This document shows, one piece after another, positions 14,461-19,050 of a stretch of DNA of 19,050 nt. The notes under the pieces are model-generated. The model had not been told where the DNA came from. It saw only the letters and a list, made by a program, of their open reading frames with translations, and ran no database searches. The DNA lies in assembly GCA_002704665.1 (NCBI GenBank), contig PAHB01000064.1, forward strand, positions 1 to 19,050, given 5' to 3'. Source of the stretch: Pseudomonadota bacterium. GTDB taxonomy: Bacteria; Pseudomonadota; Gammaproteobacteria; Burkholderiales; Eutrophovitaceae. The stretch's first letter is position 1, and each line of letters starts with the position of its first letter. The translations under genes and the position numbers were made by a program.

Positions 14461-17175
14461 TTAATGAGCCTCATCCCAGTTTCGTCCCTTACCAATATCT
14501 ACTACAAGCGGCACCGAGAGCCCCGGAATGTTTGTCATCAGTTCGGCTAAATTTGCGTTAATTGCTGACATTTCTTTCTCAGGAACTTCTAAAATAAGTT
14601 CATCATGAACTTGCATAATCATTCTTGTTTTCATTGAATTATCAAGAAGCCAGTTATTTACTTTTATCATCGCTAGTTTGATTAGATCTGCTGCTGTTCC
14701 TTGCATTGGGGCGTTTATAGCTTCACGCTCAGCGGCTTTTCGGCGAGCACCTTTTCCTTTTATATCGGGCAAATATAGGCGCCTTCCGAATACCGTCTCA
14801 ACAAAACCATTTTGGGAAGCTTTTTGCTTGGTTTCATCCATATATCTTTTTACTCCGGGATATCGAGAAAAGTATCGGTCGATGTAGTTTTTTGCTTCGG
14901 TGATGTCAATGTTGAGTTGTTTTGCAAGACCAAAATTACCCATTCCATATATGAGACCAAAGTTTATAACTTTGGCGTGTCTTCGCTGTTCGTTCGAGAT
15001 ATCAGACTGTGGTAGACCGTACAGTTCGGAGGCTGTATGTCGATGGATATCTTCGTGATTTATGAACGCTTCAAGAAGGCTTTGGTCTTGCGAAAGATGA
15101 GCCATAATTCGAAGTTCAATTTGCGAATAGTCTGCGGATATTAATATGTAGCCATTCGGTGCAATAAAGGCTTCTCTTATTTTTCGCCCTTCTGTAGTTT
15201 TAATTGGAATATTCTGTAAATTGGGGTCACTGCTCGAAAGTCTACCAGTCACCGCGATGGCTTGACCATAATTTGTATGCACTCTCCCCGTAGTTTTATT
15301 TATCATTCTTGGTAATTTATCGGTGTAAGTTGTTTTAAGTTTTGATAGTCGTCGAAACTCGAGAAGACTATCGGCAATTGGGTGATTTTGTGCGAGTTGT
15401 TGCAGCACAGATTCATCTGTAGAGGGTTCGCCTTTGGGGGTGGTTTTTAAAATGGGCAAACTTTTTTCGTTAAATAGAACCTCTCTCAATTGTTTTGTTG
15501 AGGATAAATTAAATTCCTTATTTGCTAGATCATGTACTTTCTTTTGAAGAACCGAAAGTTTTTCACTTATATAGATGGATTGTTTGTGTAGAAGATTATG
15601 ATCGACTAAAACCCCATATTTTTCCATATCTAAAAGAATTCCAATAAGCGGAATCTCAATTTTTTCATAGATATAGTTTAAAGTATTATTAGTTTTTAAA
15701 CGCTCAGAGAAGTGCTGATAGAGCCTAAGTGTGATATCAGCATCTTCTGCCGCATAGGTCGTTGCATTTTCTATGGCAACATTTGCGAAGTTTATTTGAT
15801 TTTTTCCCTTTCCTACCATGTCTTCATACTTAATAGTTATCTCACCTAATTTTTCTTCGGCTAGGTTGTCAAGTTTGTGAGATTTATGGGATTCAAGTAC
15901 ATAGGACGCAAGCAGCGTGTCATGAATAACTCCTTGTATCTTTATTCCATAGTTCGCAAAAATGTGCATATCATATTTTATGTTTTGACCTACTTTAAAT
16001 TTTTCGGGGTTCTCTAGCCAACTCTTCATTAATCTCAATACAACGTCCTTATTTAATTGAGGGTCTTTAGTTGAATGATTAACTGGAATATAAGCTGCAT
16101 GTTTATGTTTTGTGGATAGCGAAATACCAACCAATTCAGCATTCATGGGATTCAGGCTAGTTGTCTCTGTATCAATGGCTGTTATATTTGCTTCCTGAAC
16201 TGACACCAGCAGGTTTTTAAGTTGCTTTACATTAGTAATAGTTTGGTAAATAGGTTTAGTTTTATCTTTTTCTAAATCGTTTTTTGGAGATTCTGCTATC
16301 TCGTTTGAAGTTTCTGAAAAAGATATTTTTTTTAGCAAACTCTCAAGCTCTAGCTTTTTATATAGCTCTTTAACTTTAGCGAAATCAGGAGATTTTTTTT
16401 CTAAACTATTTATCGAATAATTGATTTCAATATCTGTTTTTATAGTGACTAGTTTTTTAGCAGTTTCAAGCCATTTTTTACTATCAGGTAAATTTTGACT
16501 ACCTCGCCCCTTTATTTTATTAGCATTTGCTATTACCTCTTCAAGGTTTCCATATTTATTTAACCAGTCGCTTGCAGTTTTTGGACCGCAGCCACTGACC
16601 CCAGGAACGTTATCAGATGAGTCTCCCATCAATGCTAGAAAATCTATTATTTGATGTGGATGAACGCCAAATTTTTTAAAGACACCGTTCCGATCTAAAA
16701 TCAGATCCTTATTATTTTTTTGAGGAATCAATTGTTGTATGTTGTCGCTAATCAGCTGAGAAAAATCTTTATCGCCGGAAGATACTATTACCTTGTAACC
16801 CTCAGATACAGCCTTTTTTGCCAAAGTCCCAATGAGATCATCAGCCTCATATCCCTCCTGTTTAATAAGGGGAATTTTGAGAGCCTGAATGCATTCGAAT
16901 AGAGGATCTATTTGAGCTACTAAATCGTCAGGCATCGGCCCTCTATTTGCTTTGTAATCAGGAAAAATGCTGTGCCTAAAATTTTTACCAGGAGAATCAA
17001 AAACGGCAGCAACCGCGCTGAATTCCAAATCCTTATTCAATCGGTTAATCATGTTTAGGAATCCATAGATCGCCCCTGTTGGCATTCCATCGAATGTTTC
17101 TAGACCAAGTCTTTGCATGGCGTGATACGCACGAAAAACGTGATTAAATCCGTCTATTAATAACAATGTTTTCAT
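14461..17175 (-). CDS. polA: DNA polymerase I
   Basis: The 904-residue enzyme fills gaps in DNA repair and removes Okazaki primers. Three domains are visible. The 5' nuclease domain (about 1-290) has LLIDGFNHVFRAYHAM, YEADDLIGTLA, SSGDKDFSQLI and GDSSDNVPGVSGCGPKTA. The 3'-5' proofreading domain keeps its acidic residues: Asp335 and Glu337 in AIDTETTSL, NIKYDMHIF, and YAAEDADITLRLY, so proofreading looks intact. The polymerase domain has motif A with Asp682 in SADYSQIELR, motif B RRHAKVINFGLIYGMG and motif C QVHDELILEV (His857-Asp858). The ATG at 17175 is chosen because the family starts MKTLLLIDGFN; 24 further in-frame codons upstream look untranslated. It is divergent from the homoserine kinase gene, with 100 bases between the two starts. 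Confidence 0.97.
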   Translation of the reverse strand: MKTLLLIDGFNHVFRAYHAMQRLGLETFDGMPTGAIYGFLNMINRLNKDLEFSAVAAVFDSPGKNFRHSIFPDYKANRGPMPDDLVAQIDPLFECIQALKIPLIKQEGYEADDLIGTLAKKAVSEGYKVIVSSGDKDFSQLISDNIQQLIPQKNNKDLILDRNGVFKKFGVHPHQIIDFLALMGDSSDNVPGVSGCGPKTASDWLNKYGNLEEVIANANKIKGRGSQNLPDSKKWLETAKKLVTIKTDIEINYSINSLEKKSPDFAKVKELYKKLELESLLKKISFSETSNEIAESPKNDLEKDKTKPIYQTITNVKQLKNLLVSVQEANITAIDTETTSLNPMNAELVGISLSTKHKHAAYIPVNHSTKDPQLNKDVVLRLMKSWLENPEKFKVGQNIKYDMHIFANYGIKIQGVIHDTLLASYVLESHKSHKLDNLAEEKLGEITIKYEDMVGKGKNQINFANVAIENATTYAAEDADITLRLYQHFSERLKTNNTLNYIYEKIEIPLIGILLDMEKYGVLVDHNLLHKQSIYISEKLSVLQKKVHDLANKEFNLSSTKQLREVLFNEKSLPILKTTPKGEPSTDESVLQQLAQNHPIADSLLEFRRLSKLKTTYTDKLPRMINKTTGRVHTNYGQAIAVTGRLSSSDPNLQNIPIKTTEGRKIREAFIAPNGYILISADYSQIELRIMAHLSQDQSLLEAFINHEDIHRHTASELYGLPQSDISNEQRRHAKVINFGLIYGMGNFGLAKQLNIDITEAKNYIDRYFSRYPGVKRYMDETKQKASQNGFVETVFGRRLYLPDIKGKGARRKAAEREAINAPMQGTAADLIKLAMIKVNNWLLDNSMKTRMIMQVHDELILEVPEKEMSAINANLAELMTNIPGLSVPLVVDIGKGRNWDEAH

Positions 17176-17233
17176 AAATCGGTATAGTCCCGCGAGTTTT
17201 TGGAGTATCCTACTCTTTACAAATACGAAAACA

Positions 17234-17239
17234 ATTATA
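17234..17239 (-). promoter_or_regulatory. Possible -10 element for polA
   Basis: A perfect TATAAT on the minus strand (17239-17234) lies in the polA/homoserine kinase intergenic region and would give a leader of about 50 bases. No convincing -35 is visible at 16-18 bases upstream, so confidence is low. Confidence 0.33.
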
Positions 17240-17275
17240 CCTAGCAAATTTTCATTTTGTTCTGAAATATACTAC

Positions 17276-18232
17276 ATGTCGGTTTTTACTACTATTTCCC
17301 AGAGTGACGTTAGTCGTTGGCTTGAAACATACTCAATTGGTGATTTGATAAAGTTTCAAGGTATTTCTTCCGGAATAGAAAATACCAACTATTTTTTGGA
17401 TACCGATCGTGGCAGGTTTGTTCTAACCATTTTTGAAAAGTTAAAACATGCTGAGCTATTTTATTATTTAGGCTTAATGTCTCACTTGGCGAAGCATGGC
17501 CTTCCAGTGCCAAACCCTGTTGCAAATAGAAACAATGAATTTCTTGGTGAACTAAAAAAGAAGCCTGCCGCTATAGTCAGTTATTTGAAGGGAAAGCCAG
17601 TAATTAAACCTGACCTAAAGCATTGTGCCCAAGTTGGAAAAACTCTCGCCCACATACATCAAACAGGATTTTCCTATGAGGGAGTTTTGGATAACGTTAT
17701 GGGGAAGTCTTGGTGGGAGAGTAAAGCACCAGAAATTTATCCATTTTTAGATAAAAAGACTCGAGATTTAATACAAGAAGAAATTGAATTTCAATCTTCG
17801 CTAAATAACAAAAACCTTCCAAAAGGGATTATTCATGCCGATATGTTTCGAGATAATGTTCTTTTTGATGGGGAGATAATCGGGGGAGTAATTGACTTTT
17901 ATTTCGCTTGCAACGACCTTTTGGTCTATGACCTTGCTATTACGGTCAATGATTGGTGTCGAACTGAAAATAGTGCACTGGATGTCAATACTGCAAAGTC
18001 TTTGATTACCTCGTATACAAAAATTAGGACATTGACTAGTAATGAAATTGAGGCTTGGCCGTCGATGCTACGAGCTGCGGCACTACGTTTCTGGATTTCA
18101 AGACTGTACGATTTATATCTTCCAAGATCCGGGGAGCTAACACATTCTCACCCACCTTTGCCATTTCAGCGATTGGTGGAGCATTATTCAAAGTTTTCTG
18201 AAAAATATGCGGATTTAATTGATCGCAAATAA
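17276..18232 (+). CDS. thrB: Homoserine kinase, ThrB of the aminoglycoside phosphotransferase-like type
   Basis: The 318-residue protein belongs to the phosphotransferase (APH/choline kinase) fold rather than the GHMP-kinase fold of E. coli ThrB; this alternative homoserine kinase is found in pseudomonads and betaproteobacteria. It makes O-phosphohomoserine for threonine synthesis. The N-terminus (MSVFTTISQSDVSRWL, then SSGIENTNYFLDT at 31-43) is characteristic. The catalytic loop is IIHADMFRDNVLF with His187, Asp189 and Asn194, and the metal-binding Asp207 lies in VIDFYFACND. ATG 17276 is the only start that keeps the family's N-terminus; no ribosome binding site is visible. It is divergent from polA and convergent with uvrD. 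Confidence 0.92.
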   Translation: MSVFTTISQSDVSRWLETYSIGDLIKFQGISSGIENTNYFLDTDRGRFVLTIFEKLKHAELFYYLGLMSHLAKHGLPVPNPVANRNNEFLGELKKKPAAIVSYLKGKPVIKPDLKHCAQVGKTLAHIHQTGFSYEGVLDNVMGKSWWESKAPEIYPFLDKKTRDLIQEEIEFQSSLNNKNLPKGIIHADMFRDNVLFDGEIIGGVIDFYFACNDLLVYDLAITVNDWCRTENSALDVNTAKSLITSYTKIRTLTSNEIEAWPSMLRAAALRFWISRLYDLYLPRSGELTHSHPPLPFQRLVEHYSKFSEKYADLIDRK

Positions 18233-18238
18233 CTTTGC
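18225..18238 (+). repeat. Small hairpin between convergent thrB and uvrD
   Basis: GCAAA-TAAC-TTTGC forms a 5-pair stem with a four-base loop overlapping the homoserine kinase stop codon. T-rich sequence follows about 10 bases later (GTTTTTAATTTTT). It is too weak and too far from the T-run to call a terminator with confidence, but it is the only hairpin in this convergent junction. Confidence 0.25.
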
Positions 18239-18251
18239 TATTGGGGTGTTT

Positions 18252-19050
18252 TTAATTTTTACCTATTGTTTTTAGTTTAGCAAAGCTTAATACAAGCCAC
18301 TTGTTGCCAAAGTTTTCAAAATTTACTTGTACCCGAGTGTCATTACCTTGCCCTTCAGCTTGAACGATTACTCCTACACCAAACTTTCCGTGTTCAACAG
18401 TCAACCCAATTCTTAGCCCGTTGGGAAGTTTATTTTTACCGTTAGGGGGTAGATCTTCAAATTGACTAGTTCGCGGTAATATCGATGTAAATTCTACGTT
18501 GGATTTTTGAACATTTTCTCCGGGTATCTCCTCTAAAAATCGTGAGGGCATGTTCCATCGTGTCTGACCATGCAACATTCGTGACTGCGCATGGGATATA
18601 AACAAAGTTTTCTTTGCTCGAGTTATCGCTACATACATAAGTCTTCTCTCTTCCTCTAAACCGCTGGTATCGTTTAGGCTATTTTCATGTGGGAAAAGAC
18701 CCTCCTCTAGACCCGTTAGGAATACCGTATCAAACTCAAGTCCTTTGGCAGCGTGCACCGTCATCAACTGAAGTGCTTTTGAGCCGTCGCTTGCTTGATG
18801 CTCCCCGGATTCTAAAGATGCGTATGCTAGAAAGCTCGGAAGTAAGTTTCCTTCGTCTTGGACGGAATCAAATTTTGATGATGCGTCGGAGGCTGTTATA
18901 TCCACCCGGGTTAGTGTATTTTCAGCCTCAAACACCATACCGGCATTGACTAATTCTCTGAGATTTTCTATCCGGTCGATACCATCTTTTTCGTTATTAT
19001 AATATTCAATTAGTCCCGAAACATTTATTGTAAACTCGATTACTTCCGAA
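18252..19050 (-). CDS. uvrD: DNA helicase II, UvrD/PcrA/Rep family, C-terminal part (5' end outside window)
   Basis: The last 265 residues of a superfamily 1A helicase are present; the frame stays open to the right edge, through SEVIEFTINVSGLIEYYNNE and RIENLRELVNAGMVFEAE, a typical UvrD 2B-domain region. An internal ATG at 18938 is not the start. Helicase motif V lies in LMTVHAAKGLEFDTVFLTGL and motif VI in EERRLMYVAITRAKKTL, with its arginine in place. After a less conserved linker the C-terminus reads VEHGKFGVGVIVQAEGQG and VQVNFENFGNKWLVLSFAKL. This is the small Tudor-like domain of UvrD/PcrA that contacts RNA polymerase, and it favours UvrD/PcrA over Rep. The protein unwinds DNA in nucleotide excision and mismatch repair. 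Its stop is 19 bases from the end of the homoserine kinase gene. Confidence 0.94.
   Translation of the reverse strand, partial: SEVIEFTINVSGLIEYYNNEKDGIDRIENLRELVNAGMVFEAENTLTRVDITASDASSKFDSVQDEGNLLPSFLAYASLESGEHQASDGSKALQLMTVHAAKGLEFDTVFLTGLEEGLFPHENSLNDTSGLEEERRLMYVAITRAKKTLFISHAQSRMLHGQTRWNMPSRFLEEIPGENVQKSNVEFTSILPRTSQFEDLPPNGKNKLPNGLRIGLTVEHGKFGVGVIVQAEGQGNDTRVQVNFENFGNKWLVLSFAKLKTIGKN

Noticed and set aside
17176..17190. TATACC five bases before the polA ATG as another leaderless promoter
   Set aside because: The match is poor and no -35 is present; the TATAAT farther upstream is a better -10.
17161..17247. N-terminal extension of 24 residues on DNA polymerase I
   Set aside because: The family begins at the MKTLLLIDGFN sequence, and the extension would cover the likely promoter.

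Overview
The window reads as chromosomal DNA from a low-GC betaproteobacterium, probably related to Burkholderiales. This is inferred from the atpC C-terminus, the cell-division gene pair followed by 6S RNA and an EVE-domain gene, the type of thiD and homoserine kinase, and the thrB/polA/uvrD neighbourhood. No insertion sequence, tRNA, rRNA or CRISPR array was seen. Most sampled genes are near 40% GC; the atpC tail is near 52%.

Layout. (1) Positions 1-219 are the 3' end of atpC. (2) Positions 377-8936 form a tightly packed plus-strand operon: a lipoprotein solute-binding protein, two LivH/LivM-type permeases, two LivG/LivF-type ATPases, an M20 metallo-amidohydrolase, a compact fused MdcD/MdcE-like carboxyltransferase, and a MatB-like malonyl-CoA synthetase. 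Several junctions overlap by 1-4 bases. (3) On the minus strand, 11719 down to 8975, lie queH, a small coiled-coil ZapB-like gene, zapA, a well-supported 6S RNA, an EVE-domain gene and a TauE/SafE permease gene. (4) msbA and thiD (11839-14423) run on the plus strand. (5) polA (minus, 17175-14461) is divergent from a homoserine kinase gene (17276-18232). (6) The 3' part of uvrD/pcrA (minus) runs off the right edge.

The most interesting region is the 377-8936 operon. Its last three genes suggest a route in which a malonyl conjugate or other malonate precursor is imported, hydrolysed by the M20 enzyme, activated to malonyl-CoA by the MatB-like ligase, and decarboxylated to acetyl-CoA by the fused MdcD/E-like enzyme. 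No acyl-carrier subunit or prosthetic-group genes of classical malonate decarboxylase are present. This pathway is inference; the transported compound cannot be read from sequence.

Other points of interest are a 6S RNA whose predicted 5' end lies 2 bases after the zapA stop codon, and two genes (the ZapB-like gene and msbA) whose best promoter -10 element ends exactly 6 bases before the start codon, which suggests leaderless transcripts.
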